DNA of 43,425 nucleotides from Bacteroidales bacterium (GTDB lineage Bacteria; Bacteroidota; Bacteroidia; Bacteroidales; UBA3824). A program made the translations under genes and the position numbers. The stretch is taken from positions 1 through 43,425 of the forward strand of contig JAGCDD010000148.1 of assembly GCA_017651345.1 (NCBI GenBank), read 5' to 3'. Numbering within the stretch: the first letter of the stretch is position 1; the number at the start of each line of letters is the position of its first letter. Positions 9,252 through 18,042 of the stretch are shown one piece after another. Under the pieces are notes generated by a model. It saw only the letters and a program-made list of their open reading frames with translations. It searched no databases and was not told where the DNA came from.

Positions 9252-9923
9252 TTACTTAATTTTAAAAGAGTCGATAAACTTGTTGCTCTCTTTGGTAGAA
9301 ATTTCAGATTCTTCGGCAATTGTACCAAACTGATAGTAGCGTTTGCCCACAAAGAAAGCACGCATATTGATAACAAGCTTGTCGCGTTTGCCCGAGAACG
9401 AAAGACCTTTGTTGCCGTCGAGACGCTCAGACGAAGATTTGTCGATTTTGCTGCCAATGTTTTTCATAAACGATTCGGCTTGAGTTTTAAGAGTAGCCTC
9501 AACGTTGGCATCGGTAACAGCACCAGCAGGATAGTCGGAATAACTTAAGAAATAACTTGCCTTGTCGTTTTTAGAGTAAACATACTGAACGTTTTCGATA
9601 GTGCCAGCCTTGGTGGTGTAAGAATTTTTGGTAGGTCCGGCAGGAGGCATCGGGAAATTAATTGAGAATCTACCTTCAGCCGACTTGAACGAGTTGTCGT
9701 CTTTTGGGTCGTCTTTTTTAGATTTGTCGTCCTTGTTGTCTTTGCCATCTTTGTTGTCGGGAGCGGGCTGCACCTTATCGTCGGGCTTAGAATTGTTGTC
9801 GGTGGTATTGTCCGTAATTTCGGTTTCCTTGCCGTTGGGCTTATTATTGTTGTTGGTGGTAGGAACGCACGATGTAGCTCCTAATAAGGCGGTCACCATT
9901 GCCGCATAAATAAGTTTTTTCAT
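9252..9923 (-). CDS. Lipoprotein of unknown function with Asp/Lys-rich linker
   Basis: A 223-residue exported lipoprotein. The signal peptide ends in LLGATSC, with Cys19 the lipidation site. Residues ~21-80 are a low-complexity Asn/Asp/Lys-rich linker, followed by a compact domain (~80-223) that starts SAEGRFSINFPMPP and contains alternating strands and helices (YFLSYSDYP, AFFVGKRYYQFGTIAEES). The beginning EGRFSINFP resembles small periplasmic domains that occur in several bacterial lipoproteins, but I cannot assign a family with confidence. A TATATTTG box lies upstream. It is monocistronic, facing a hairpin shared with the DUF58 gene. Confidence 0.82.
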   Translation of the reverse strand: MKKLIYAAMVTALLGATSCVPTTNNNNKPNGKETEITDNTTDNNSKPDDKVQPAPDNKDGKDNKDDKSKKDDPKDDNSFKSAEGRFSINFPMPPAGPTKNSYTTKAGTIENVQYVYSKNDKASYFLSYSDYPAGAVTDANVEATLKTQAESFMKNIGSKIDKSSSERLDGNKGLSFSGKRDKLVINMRAFFVGKRYYQFGTIAEESEISTKESNKFIDSFKIK

Positions 9924-9955
9924 CTTTTAGTGTTTTTGAGTTTTGTTTAACAAAG

Positions 9956-9963
9956 CAAATATA
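9956..9963 (-). promoter_or_regulatory. Predicted -7 box of the lipoprotein gene
   Basis: On the - strand the bases read TATATTTG, matching TAnnTTTG, 32 bases upstream of the start codon. No good TTTG is found at the expected -33 distance. Confidence 0.45.
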
Positions 9964-10008
9964 TGAATAATTTTGTTACAAGTTACTAAAAAAGACAAAA
10001 ATTTTTGG

Positions 10009-10016
10009 TAACTTTG
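10009..10016 (+). promoter_or_regulatory. Predicted -7 box of the SPOR-like gene
   Basis: TAACTTTG matches TAnnTTTG and lies 64 bases upstream of the start codon, giving a leader of about 60 bases. A TTTG at the expected -33 position is not evident. Confidence 0.45.
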
Positions 10017-10080
10017 TAAGCCGATTATATGGTATAAAATTTGTTTTTACAACATAGTTAACAACGAAAAATACAACGCT

Positions 10081-10731
10081 ATGAAAAAAATAACATTACT
10101 AATGGTTCTTACGGCGGTATTAACTGCTTTATGTTTCAATGCATCTGCCAAAGGCGGCATACCTGAAAAAGAAGGCGTGCCTACTACTACCCCTTCATCG
10201 CCCGTTGACATTACCGACGATGGCGACCCCGAAATTCTTTACTGGTTTTCGATAGGCATTAGGTTAGATGCAAAAAAACGCGACATCGAAATACTATCCG
10301 GTGCATCAAAAATTATGTCCGGCTCTAAAAAAGTATTTGAAAAAGCTGTTTGGAAAGGCGTGGGCAGACGTCAAATTGTAATCGGACCCTTCCCTTGCAA
10401 GCAGCAAGCCGAAAACGCAACCATCTATTACAAAAAGACCAAAGAAAAAGTTACTGGAGTGCCCGCAGGTCCAAGTCCCCGCGAATTATTCTGGTTTCAA
10501 GTTTCGTTCAACGAATTAAAACGTATTGGCGCATACGAATTTTCGCACAGCCCTGCAGCCGTTTCGTCGGGAAGTTACGAGCAATTTAAAGACGCTCTCT
10601 TTGAGGGTATTTCATTTAAGCTTCTTTCGGTTGGACCTTTTGCCAACTACGAAGACGAAAAACTCGGCATCGCTGTTGACGGCAACATCTGGGCTGAGAA
10701 AGCAAAATCTATCTACCGCCAAAACGAGTAG
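10081..10731 (+). CDS. Exported protein with two SPOR-like repeats
   Basis: A 216-residue protein with a signal peptide (ends FNASAKGG). It contains two related modules: YWFSIGIRL...FEKAVWKGVGRRQIVIGPFPCKQQAENA (about residues 57-120) and FWFQVSFNEL...FKDALFEGISFKLLSVGPFANYEDEK (about 140-195). Each has an aromatic strand, a helix and a VGPF/IGPF strand followed by a helix, which is the shape of a SPOR peptidoglycan-binding domain. Sequence matches are weak, so SPOR-like is inference. nadD starts 6 bases after the stop, so the two are probably co-transcribed despite unrelated functions. Confidence 0.8.
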   Translation: MKKITLLMVLTAVLTALCFNASAKGGIPEKEGVPTTTPSSPVDITDDGDPEILYWFSIGIRLDAKKRDIEILSGASKIMSGSKKVFEKAVWKGVGRRQIVIGPFPCKQQAENATIYYKKTKEKVTGVPAGPSPRELFWFQVSFNELKRIGAYEFSHSPAAVSSGSYEQFKDALFEGISFKLLSVGPFANYEDEKLGIAVDGNIWAEKAKSIYRQNE

Positions 10732-10737
10732 AAATAC

Positions 10738-11313
10738 ATGAAGACAGGACTATATTTCGGGTCGTTTAACCCGATACACAACGGACATCTGATGCTTGCC
10801 AACTACCTTGTGGAGTATGGCGGCATCAGCGAGTTGTGGTTTGTAGTTAGTCCGCAAAATCCTTTTAAACAAAAACTTTCGCTCTTGCCCGACTATCAGC
10901 GTTTAGAACTTGTGCACAGGGCAATAGATGGTTTTGACAAATTTCGCGCTTGCGATGTGGAGTTTAACATGCCCAAACCATCGTACACTATCGACACACT
11001 TACTTATCTGAGCGAAAAATATCCCAAACGCGAGTTTTACCTAATAATGGGTAGCGACAATGTGGCAAATTTTCCCCGATGGAAAAACGCCGACCAAATA
11101 CTTGCCAATTATCATATTATTGTTTTTCCGCGCAAAGATTGTGCTGTGGGAGAATTGGCAAATCATCCTAATGTAGAGATAGTGGAAACTCCAATTATAG
11201 AAATTTCAAGTACTTTTATCCGCGAATCTATCGCCGCCCGCAAAGATGTGCGCTTTTATATGCCGCCAAAAGTTTGGGAATATGTCGACGAGATGAATTT
11301 TTATAAGAGATAA
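10738..11313 (+). CDS. nadD: Nicotinate-nucleotide adenylyltransferase
   Basis: A 191-residue cytoplasmic enzyme that joins nicotinate mononucleotide and ATP to make deamido-NAD, the penultimate step of NAD synthesis. The nucleotidyltransferase motif GSFNPIHNGH (residues 8-17) and the C-terminal ISSTFIRESI (ISSTxIR) are both present. PQNPFKQK and YLIMGSDNVANFPRWKN are further NadD signatures. Length matches bacterial NadD. It follows the SPOR-like gene by 6 bases and converges on rodA with only 3 bases between stops, leaving no room for a separate terminator. Confidence 0.96.
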   Translation: MKTGLYFGSFNPIHNGHLMLANYLVEYGGISELWFVVSPQNPFKQKLSLLPDYQRLELVHRAIDGFDKFRACDVEFNMPKPSYTIDTLTYLSEKYPKREFYLIMGSDNVANFPRWKNADQILANYHIIVFPRKDCAVGELANHPNVEIVETPIIEISSTFIRESIAARKDVRFYMPPKVWEYVDEMNFYKR

Positions 11314-11316
11314 CCT

Positions 11317-12762
11317 CTACAACTGCTCATCTCGCGAAGCATCCAACCTTATAAAAATAAACAGCAATATTGTAAACGACCACAGCGAACTGCCGCCATA
11401 ACTAAAAAACGGCAGAGGGATACCTATCACCGGCACCATACCAATAGTCATGCCCACGTTGATGGCAAGGTGAAGGAATAAAATCGATGCCACACAATAT
11501 CCATAAATGCGCGAAAATGCCGACCGTTGCTGTTCGGCAAGCCACATTATTCTGATTATCAGCGTTAAAAACAATGCAATAATAATTGTTGTACCCACAA
11601 AACCCCATTCTTCGCCCACGGTGCAGAATATAAAGTCGGTGGCTTGCTCGGGCACAAAGTTAAATTTGGTTTGCGTACCTTCCAAAAATCCTTTGCCAGT
11701 GAGACCACCAGAACCTATGGCTATCTTGCTCTGTTCTACGTTGTAACCTGTTCCCTGAGGGTCGATTTCTACACCAAGAAAAACGTTGATAAGTGTCTGT
11801 TGGTGTTGGGTCATTATGTTGTGAAAAATGTAATCTACCGAAAACATCATTATCAACGAACCCATTAATATAAAGATTGTTACAGCCACAGCCCAATTCT
11901 TTTTGATGTATGCAAAACCAAGGCAAAACGCCGACCATACTAATGCCGAAACAAGTAAAATCCTATCTAATGGAAACTTATCGTGCATAATAAAATGGTT
12001 TGTTCCCCACATTATGCCAAAAAGCACTACAAGTACACCTGTGCTAATTGCAGTTTCTACAATTCGCTGACGATAAAGGAAATAGCCTAACTCTGCCAAT
12101 ATCAACAAGCCCGTAATCACCACGGTGAGCGGATAGAGCAATGTGGAGATAAACACTGCAATTACCAACACTATTAAGCCGAGAAAATATCCTGGCAAAC
12201 CTTCGCGGTACATCACAAAAATCATACTTGCATACACAAGCACCGAACCCATATCGGGCTGCAAAAGAATCAATCCCGCTGGCAATAAAATTATGGCTAC
12301 AATTTTGAGCATATTTTTGATACACGGAAAGGTAAGCCGCGAAATGTCGAAGTCGAAACTACTCATTATCTTGGCAATAGCAAGCGCAGTGGCAAACTTG
12401 GCAAACTCGGCTGGCTGAAATTTAATAGAATCTGTAATCACAAACCACGAGCGTGCGCCATTGGTTTTGGTGCCTATTATCAACACCAATACTAATGCTA
12501 TAATAAACAATCCGTAAACTATATATGCAAAAATAGAGTACGCCCTTGCCTGAAATGCCATTACAATTGTAATAATTGCGTATGCAATACCAATCCACAC
12601 AAGCTGCTTACCATATCGTTGCGACATTGAGAGTATGCTGCTGTGGCTTTCGTCGTAAACTGCCGAATAGATATTAATCCACCCAAGAATTACCAACACG
12701 GTGTAAATCAACACCGTTACCCAATCAATTGATAAAAATATGTTTCCACCTCTGTGTTTCAT
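11317..12762 (-). CDS. rodA: Rod shape-determining glycosyltransferase RodA
   Basis: A 481-residue SEDS-family polytopic membrane protein that polymerises peptidoglycan glycan strands during elongation, partnered with PBP2. It has about ten or more hydrophobic helices. SEDS signatures include FVITDSIKFQPAEFAKFATALAIA, LLQPDMGSVLVYASM, GSGGLTGKGFLEGTQTKFNFVPEQATDFIFCTVGEEWG and the C-terminal PVIGIPLPFFSYGGSSL. It is longer than the ~370-residue E. coli enzyme because of an insertion in the middle, as is usual in Bacteroidetes. Its ATG overlaps the mrdA stop by 4 bases (ATGA), so it is translationally coupled to its transpeptidase partner. Confidence 0.95.
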   Translation of the reverse strand: MKHRGGNIFLSIDWVTVLIYTVLVILGWINIYSAVYDESHSSILSMSQRYGKQLVWIGIAYAIITIVMAFQARAYSIFAYIVYGLFIIALVLVLIIGTKTNGARSWFVITDSIKFQPAEFAKFATALAIAKIMSSFDFDISRLTFPCIKNMLKIVAIILLPAGLILLQPDMGSVLVYASMIFVMYREGLPGYFLGLIVLVIAVFISTLLYPLTVVITGLLILAELGYFLYRQRIVETAISTGVLVVLFGIMWGTNHFIMHDKFPLDRILLVSALVWSAFCLGFAYIKKNWAVAVTIFILMGSLIMMFSVDYIFHNIMTQHQQTLINVFLGVEIDPQGTGYNVEQSKIAIGSGGLTGKGFLEGTQTKFNFVPEQATDFIFCTVGEEWGFVGTTIIIALFLTLIIRIMWLAEQQRSAFSRIYGYCVASILFLHLAINVGMTIGMVPVIGIPLPFFSYGGSSLWSFTILLFIFIRLDASRDEQL

Positions 12763-14621
12763 AGTTTTTTGGCTGCTGCTTTAATTGAGTCTTGTTTCAT
12801 ATTTTGCAAAAGCGGACCAATGAGGTCGGCATCGAGCATACGCTTTTCTACGTCTTTGCGCGAAACCTCGCCTTTGAGATATTTTTCTATCATAAGTCCT
12901 GCTATCGGTGCGGCGTAAGTGGCTCCGTATCCGCCATTTTCCACGTAAACGGCAACTGCAATTTTGGGATTTTCCATAGGTGCAAACGCCTCAAAAATCG
13001 AGTGGTCTTTGCCGGGAGGGTTTTGGGCGGTACCTGTTTTGCCACAAACTGCAATACCGGGAACCTGTGCCGAACGTCCTGTACCATATTCGCACACCGC
13101 ACGCATACCTTGGATTACGGGTTCAAAATGTCGGGGGTCGATGCCGGTGTTTTGATGTTCGGTAAGTCGATGGGCAATTGTGTCTTGACCTTCGATGTGC
13201 TTAACTATGTGCGGAATAACATAATATCCACGGTTGGCAATTGTGGCGCAAGCATTGCAAATCTGCAAAGGCGTAAAACTCAACTCTCCCTGACCAATAG
13301 AGAGCGAAATGATTGTAAACGCGCTCCAATGTCCTTCGCCATAAAACTTGTTGTAATAATCTTTGGTGTAGATGATTCCTTTATTTTCTTGCGAAAGGTC
13401 GCTACCGAGTTTTACGCCAAGTCCAAAGCTCTGCACTCTGCGACGCCAATTTGAATACGCACTATCGGCACGGCGGTATTTTTTGTCGCCAATAATTTTG
13501 GTAAACTCGTAACAGAAATATGCATTGCACGAGTGCTGAATAGCTGGCACAAGGTCGAGACTTCCTGCGTGGTGACACTTAACCACGTGACTACCAATAC
13601 TAAAACCACCATTACACGGGAAAGCCGAACTTGGTGTAATAATGCCCTCTTGCAATCCCACAAGAGCATTGATGGGCTTAAAAGTAGAACCCGGAGGATA
13701 GCACGCCATAATAGCGCGGTTAAACATAGGTGTAAAGTTTTCGCGCAACAGCTTAGGATAATTTATCGCCAAATCGCTACCTACCAAAAGGTTTGGATCG
13801 TATCCGGGCGAACTTACAAGAGCAAGGATTTCGCCAGTTTCGGGTTCAATTGCCACAATGCTACCAATTTTGTTGCGCATAAGTTCCTCGCCATACATTT
13901 GCAAATCGATGTCGAGAGTAGAAGTTATGTTTTTGCCCACAACGGCAGCGGTGTCGTTTTTACCGTCCATGTAACTACCTTGAATACGGTTTCTTACGTC
14001 AACCACATAGATTTTTTGACCCTTCTTGCCGCGTAGAACCTCTTCGTAAGATTTTTCGATACCAGCCACACCGATATAGTCGCCGGGTTTGTAGTAAGGA
14101 TTAGCCTCGATAAATTTTTGGTCGGCCTCGCGCACATAACCGAGAACATGCGCTGCACCATTGTACTCGTAGCGTCGGGCGGTACGCTCTTGAACGTCAA
14201 ACCCGATAAACTTGTACATTTTTTCTTGAAGGTAAGAATATCGTTGCTTTGTAATCTGCTTATGGATAACGCTTTCCTTGTATGGAGCATATTTTACAGC
14301 CTTTTGAAACTCTGCCTTAAACGCCTCAACCGATATGCCAAGAATATTGCAGAGGTCAACGGTGTCGAACGGCGGCACTTTGTTTGGCACAGCCACAAGG
14401 TCGTAACTTGATTCGTTGTAAACCAACAACTTATCGTTACGGTCAAACACCAATCCTCGAGCGGGATAGTCTACCACACGCCTAAACACATTACTCTCTG
14501 CCGACATTTTGTACTGCGAATCCAAAACTTGAATGCAAAACAACTTTACCACGTAGGTCAGCATTATAATAATGAATATCAGGCTGATATTATATATCTT
14601 ATGTGAGTTGTACTGTTTCAT
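12759..14621 (-). CDS. mrdA: Penicillin-binding protein 2, elongation transpeptidase
   Basis: A 620-residue class B PBP that cross-links peptidoglycan in the elongation complex with RodA. It has an N-terminal membrane anchor (~10-32), a PBP dimer/pedestal domain starting at YPARGLVFDRN (~52-62), and a transpeptidase domain with all three catalytic motifs: STFK (Ser312, Lys315), SCN (364-366) and KTG (528-530). Length fits PBP2. Its start overlaps the aroA stop (TAATG) and its stop overlaps the rodA start (ATGA). In many Bacteroidetes mrdA-rodA follow mreBCD; here the upstream genes are aroA and the aroE-aroK fusion. Confidence 0.95.
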   Translation of the reverse strand: MKQYNSHKIYNISLIFIIIMLTYVVKLFCIQVLDSQYKMSAESNVFRRVVDYPARGLVFDRNDKLLVYNESSYDLVAVPNKVPPFDTVDLCNILGISVEAFKAEFQKAVKYAPYKESVIHKQITKQRYSYLQEKMYKFIGFDVQERTARRYEYNGAAHVLGYVREADQKFIEANPYYKPGDYIGVAGIEKSYEEVLRGKKGQKIYVVDVRNRIQGSYMDGKNDTAAVVGKNITSTLDIDLQMYGEELMRNKIGSIVAIEPETGEILALVSSPGYDPNLLVGSDLAINYPKLLRENFTPMFNRAIMACYPPGSTFKPINALVGLQEGIITPSSAFPCNGGFSIGSHVVKCHHAGSLDLVPAIQHSCNAYFCYEFTKIIGDKKYRRADSAYSNWRRRVQSFGLGVKLGSDLSQENKGIIYTKDYYNKFYGEGHWSAFTIISLSIGQGELSFTPLQICNACATIANRGYYVIPHIVKHIEGQDTIAHRLTEHQNTGIDPRHFEPVIQGMRAVCEYGTGRSAQVPGIAVCGKTGTAQNPPGKDHSIFEAFAPMENPKIAVAVYVENGGYGATYAAPIAGLMIEKYLKGEVSRKDVEKRMLDADLIGPLLQNMKQDSIKAAAKKL

Positions 14622-15859
14622 TATTTAAGCGACATATAAAAATGGTCCCAAAATTTTGGGTACGATTTGCTAACAGCGTCGGCATCATCTATTTGCACAG
14701 GATTAATAGCATTAAGACCTGCAATAGCAAGAGCCATTGCCATACGGTGGTCTTTGTGACTCGAAACTCTTCCGCCGGAGATTTTTCCGCCGGTGATAAG
14801 CATGTTATCGCTATCTAACTGTATGTTGATGCCCAACTTGCCAAATTCTTCTTGAATAGCAAGTGCGCGGTTGCTTTCTTTGTGAGCAAGGCGGGTTACA
14901 CCTTTTATAATAGATACACCATTGCATTGAGCGGCGAGACTTGCAAGCACAGGGAAAAGGTCGGGACTATCGGTGGCGTCGAAACGGAATGCATTCAACT
15001 CACGTTTTTTTACCACAACTTTTTCAGTGTCGATTTCGATATGTGCGCCGCAATTCATCAGCACGTTGATAATGGCTTTGTCGGCTTGAAGCGAAGCGGG
15101 ATTAAGACCGTAAATAGTTGCGCTTCCGGCTGTTGCACCGGCAATTAAATGTCCCGACGCGCTACTCCAATCGCCCTCCACGGTATAGTTGGTGCCGTGA
15201 TATTTTTGTCCGCCCTTGATGCCGAATGTCTGATAGTTATAGTTGGTGATTTCGCCGCCAAAACGTTTGATAATATCCAAAGTCATATCTACGTATGGCG
15301 TACTTTTGAGATTTTTTACACGGATGATAGAATCTTTTTCGGCTAAGGGTAAGGCAGTTAGCAAACCAGTAAGAAACTGCGAACTTTCGCTGCCGTCAAT
15401 TTCGGTTTCGCCGCCAGTGAGTTTACCCGAAATTGTGATTGGAATATATCCGTTGGTAGTTTTCACCTTTGCGCCAAGGTCGGCAAGCGGTTTTTCCATC
15501 ATAAGCATAGGACGTTTGAGCAATGTGCCGTAGCCGCCAATGGTGATATTAGTTCCAAAAAGGCAGCACACCGGCGTAAAAAGCCTGAGCCCCAAGCCCG
15601 CCTCGCCTACCGAAAGATTGGTTTCGGTAATGGTGTTGAAAGTTTTGATTTCTACACGGTCGGTGCTGTTTTGCACGCTACAACCAAGTTTGCGGGCTAT
15701 TTCGATTATAGCCAGCGAGTCGTTGCTAAAATCAGGATTGTGCAACACAGTTTTGCCATCAGCGAGAATTGCCAATGCCACAGCACGTTGCATATAGCTT
15801 TTTGACGACGGGATGGTGAAATCCGCGTTATATTCCGAATGTTCTACTAATTTGTTCAT
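14621..15859 (-). CDS. aroA: 3-phosphoshikimate 1-carboxyvinyltransferase (EPSP synthase)
   Basis: A 412-residue enzyme that adds phosphoenolpyruvate to shikimate-3-phosphate, the sixth step to chorismate. The N-terminal PSSKSYMQRAVALA (Lys20, Ser21, Arg25) and GEAGLGLRLFTP, RLAHKESNRALAI and DHRMAMALAIAGL are the expected substrate-binding motifs. The frame could begin at a TTG 15 bases earlier, but the ATG at 15859 preceded by AAAAGG is the better start. Even so it overlaps the aroE-aroK coding sequence by 32 bases, and its stop overlaps the mrdA start, so this is a tightly coupled operon. It is slightly shorter than the E. coli enzyme (427). Confidence 0.95.
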   Translation of the reverse strand: MNKLVEHSEYNADFTIPSSKSYMQRAVALAILADGKTVLHNPDFSNDSLAIIEIARKLGCSVQNSTDRVEIKTFNTITETNLSVGEAGLGLRLFTPVCCLFGTNITIGGYGTLLKRPMLMMEKPLADLGAKVKTTNGYIPITISGKLTGGETEIDGSESSQFLTGLLTALPLAEKDSIIRVKNLKSTPYVDMTLDIIKRFGGEITNYNYQTFGIKGGQKYHGTNYTVEGDWSSASGHLIAGATAGSATIYGLNPASLQADKAIINVLMNCGAHIEIDTEKVVVKKRELNAFRFDATDSPDLFPVLASLAAQCNGVSIIKGVTRLAHKESNRALAIQEEFGKLGINIQLDSDNMLITGGKISGGRVSSHKDHRMAMALAIAGLNAINPVQIDDADAVSKSYPKFWDHFYMSLK

Positions 15860-17132
15860 AAACCTTTTGAGCAATTTGTTCTGTTTTTAAATGTTCTACG
15901 CACACCACGGCGTAAGCGCACGAAGCGTAGAATGGTATTCGCTCCGAAAGCATTGTTTCGGCGGCTTTGAGAGGGTTGTCGCACTGCAACAGCGGACGGT
16001 TTGAAATATCCAATCCATCTATGCAGTAACGCGCTGTGGCATAGAGCCATATTGTTACAAAATCGTTTCGTAATATCTCTTGGTTAACGGCATTTTTTAC
16101 TGTGCCGCCTCCGCACGAGAGTATTATATTTTGCTCGCCGGCATAGCGACGGAGCATGTCGGTTTCTATTTTTCTGAAATAATCTTCACCTTTGTTCTTG
16201 AAAATTTCGGTAATTTTCATACCTTCCTGAGCCTCAATCTCATCGTCCATATCTACAAAACGGTAGCCGGTGAGTTTGGCGAGAATTTTTCCCGAAGTGG
16301 TTTTGCCCACACCCATAAATCCTGTTAGGGCAATTCGTTTACTATATTTAAAGGTGTAGTTTTGCAAAGCCTGATACATAGTGTCGGCAGAAGTGGAGCT
16401 TCCTGTGAAAGTTTCAAAAGCCGGAACAGCTTGATTTACAAGCCAATCTTTACCAGATAGAAACTTAAATCCAATTTTATTAATAAAAGGCTCAAAAATC
16501 GAATCCTTGTAATTAGCATCCAAAATCAAGCAATCTTTTGTCAACAATTCGGGATCAAAAGCCTTAACGCCAGAAGGCAATGCCTGAACTATTATTTTGT
16601 AATTAACTATAAGGTTTTCAATATTTTGCAACGGTTCTATTATTACACCGAAACGTTCTTGCAATTTTTTTAATGCCTCTTGATTTCTTGCAGCCACAGT
16701 TACCTTTAAACCAAGATTCTGACCTGCAATAATCACTCCCTGAGTGGCACCTCCGCTACCCACAACAAGCATTTTTCCATCTTTGAGAAATTCGGGATAA
16801 CGCTTCAAGCATATTTCTACGCCCGTGATATCTGTATTGTCGCCACAGAGAACACCGTTTTTGGGATAAACGCAATTAACTGCACCCGCTTTTTTAGCAT
16901 TGTCGGTTAATTGATCGAGAAAAGGAATAACATCTTGCTTAAAAGGCGCAGTAACGTTCATTCCCTTCATTTCAAGGAGCTTAAATACCTTTATAGCTTC
17001 TTCGGCAGAATTTGCCGGAAGTCTTAAATATCTGTATTGTAAGTTGTTGGCTTTGATAGCGCCATTCATAAGCACAGGGCTTAGGCTGTGCAATACTGGA
17101 TTTCCCGTTACCGCCAATATGTTGGTTTGCAT
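15828..17132 (-). CDS. Fused shikimate dehydrogenase-shikimate kinase
   Basis: A 434-residue bifunctional enzyme that reduces 3-dehydroshikimate and then phosphorylates shikimate. Residues 1-~258 are AroE: SLSP (16-19) for substrate binding, NVTAPFK with catalytic Lys65, GDNTD with Asp101, and the dinucleotide-binding VGSGGAT (124-130). Residues ~264-434 are AroK: P-loop GFMGVGKTTSGK (271-282), Asp-rich DMDDE (294-298), GGG (341-343) and SNRPLL with Arg379. All key residues are present, so both halves look active. The longest frame starts at a TTG 21 bases upstream; the ATG at 17132 (MQTNILAVTGNP) fits the family. It is the first gene of an operon with aroA, mrdA and rodA. Confidence 0.93.
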   Translation of the reverse strand: MQTNILAVTGNPVLHSLSPVLMNGAIKANNLQYRYLRLPANSAEEAIKVFKLLEMKGMNVTAPFKQDVIPFLDQLTDNAKKAGAVNCVYPKNGVLCGDNTDITGVEICLKRYPEFLKDGKMLVVGSGGATQGVIIAGQNLGLKVTVAARNQEALKKLQERFGVIIEPLQNIENLIVNYKIIVQALPSGVKAFDPELLTKDCLILDANYKDSIFEPFINKIGFKFLSGKDWLVNQAVPAFETFTGSSTSADTMYQALQNYTFKYSKRIALTGFMGVGKTTSGKILAKLTGYRFVDMDDEIEAQEGMKITEIFKNKGEDYFRKIETDMLRRYAGEQNIILSCGGGTVKNAVNQEILRNDFVTIWLYATARYCIDGLDISNRPLLQCDNPLKAAETMLSERIPFYASCAYAVVCVEHLKTEQIAQKVYEQISRTFGI

Positions 17133-17167
17133 TTTTCTAATTTTTTTGTGCAAAATTGCAAAAAAAA

Positions 17168-17198
17168 CTTGCTAAATAAAAATATTTTCTAATCTTTG
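17168..17198 (+). promoter_or_regulatory. Predicted promoter of the DUF2520 gene
   Basis: CTTG (17168-17171) and TAATCTTTG (17190-17198) are close to the -33 TTTG and -7 TAnnTTTG elements, with 18-19 bases between them. The -7 box is one base off consensus. The start codon is 22 bases downstream. The same gap must hold the divergent aroE-aroK promoter. Confidence 0.45.
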
Positions 17199-17220
17199 CA
17201 TAATATTTTATTACAGAAAG

Positions 17221-18042
17221 ATGAACATCTTTATTTTTGGATCAGGAAATGTGGCATGGAGCCTTGTTCCGGCGTTGAAAAAGGCTGGACACAATGTTGT
17301 AGGCGTGTATGGACGCACAGCCTCCAACGTACGCGAACTATGCAACCGCTTTTCGGTAGTGCCGGTATTGGAGTTGGGCAAGATTACTCCATACGCCGAT
17401 ATTTATTTTATAGTTACTGCTGACAATGGTATTGTTTCTGCCGCTTCTGCACTCAAAACCAATCACATAGTGCTTCATACAAGCGGCACTACTGATATTA
17501 ATGTGCTAAAACGTTTTTTCAAAAAGTGCGGTGTAATTTACCCAGTACAAACATTTTCAAAAAGCGTAAATGTAGACTTTTCTCATGTGCCGTTGCTGAT
17601 AGAGAGTAGCGACGATATTACTGCACAAAAAATAAAGATGTTAGCCGATTCGCTTTCTACCGATGTGAGAGAAATGACCTCGGCGCAACGACGTATTCTG
17701 CACCTTAGCGCAGTGTTTGCCTGCAATTTTACCAACCATGTAATTGCCGCATCAAAAATGCTTATGGCTAAGGAAGATGTAAGTTTTGCACTTCTTGAAC
17801 CGCTTATCCACGAAACCATTCGCAAGGCATTAGAAAACGACCCTATTCTGTGCCAAAGCGGTCCTGCGGTGCGCAACGATACACGCATTCTCAACTATCA
17901 TCTCGAAATGCTAAACCAATATCCCACATTAAAAAAAATATATAGTTACATAAGCGAAAGTATATCAGAGTTTTCAAAAACATATCCCGATGGAATTGCG
18001 GGTATAGAACCTAAAAATAAAGACAATGAAAGCATTTTTTAA
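17221..18042 (+). CDS. Rossmann-like and DUF2520 domain protein
   Basis: A 273-residue cytoplasmic protein with an N-terminal dinucleotide-binding Rossmann fold (IFGSGNVAWSLVPAL, residues ~5-19; a GxGNxA pattern) and a C-terminal helical DUF2520 domain (~130-260). The segment VLHTSGTTDINVL and the IYPVQTFSK motif are typical of this family, which resembles the ketopantoate reductase/ProC architecture. The substrate is unknown; NAD(P) binding is inferred. It overlaps the UbiA start by 17 bases. In Bacteroidetes, as I recall, DUF2520 genes often sit with KdsC-like phosphatase, UbiA and Maf genes; only the UbiA partner is present here. Confidence 0.88.
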   Translation: MNIFIFGSGNVAWSLVPALKKAGHNVVGVYGRTASNVRELCNRFSVVPVLELGKITPYADIYFIVTADNGIVSAASALKTNHIVLHTSGTTDINVLKRFFKKCGVIYPVQTFSKSVNVDFSHVPLLIESSDDITAQKIKMLADSLSTDVREMTSAQRRILHLSAVFACNFTNHVIAASKMLMAKEDVSFALLEPLIHETIRKALENDPILCQSGPAVRNDTRILNYHLEMLNQYPTLKKIYSYISESISEFSKTYPDGIAGIEPKNKDNESIF

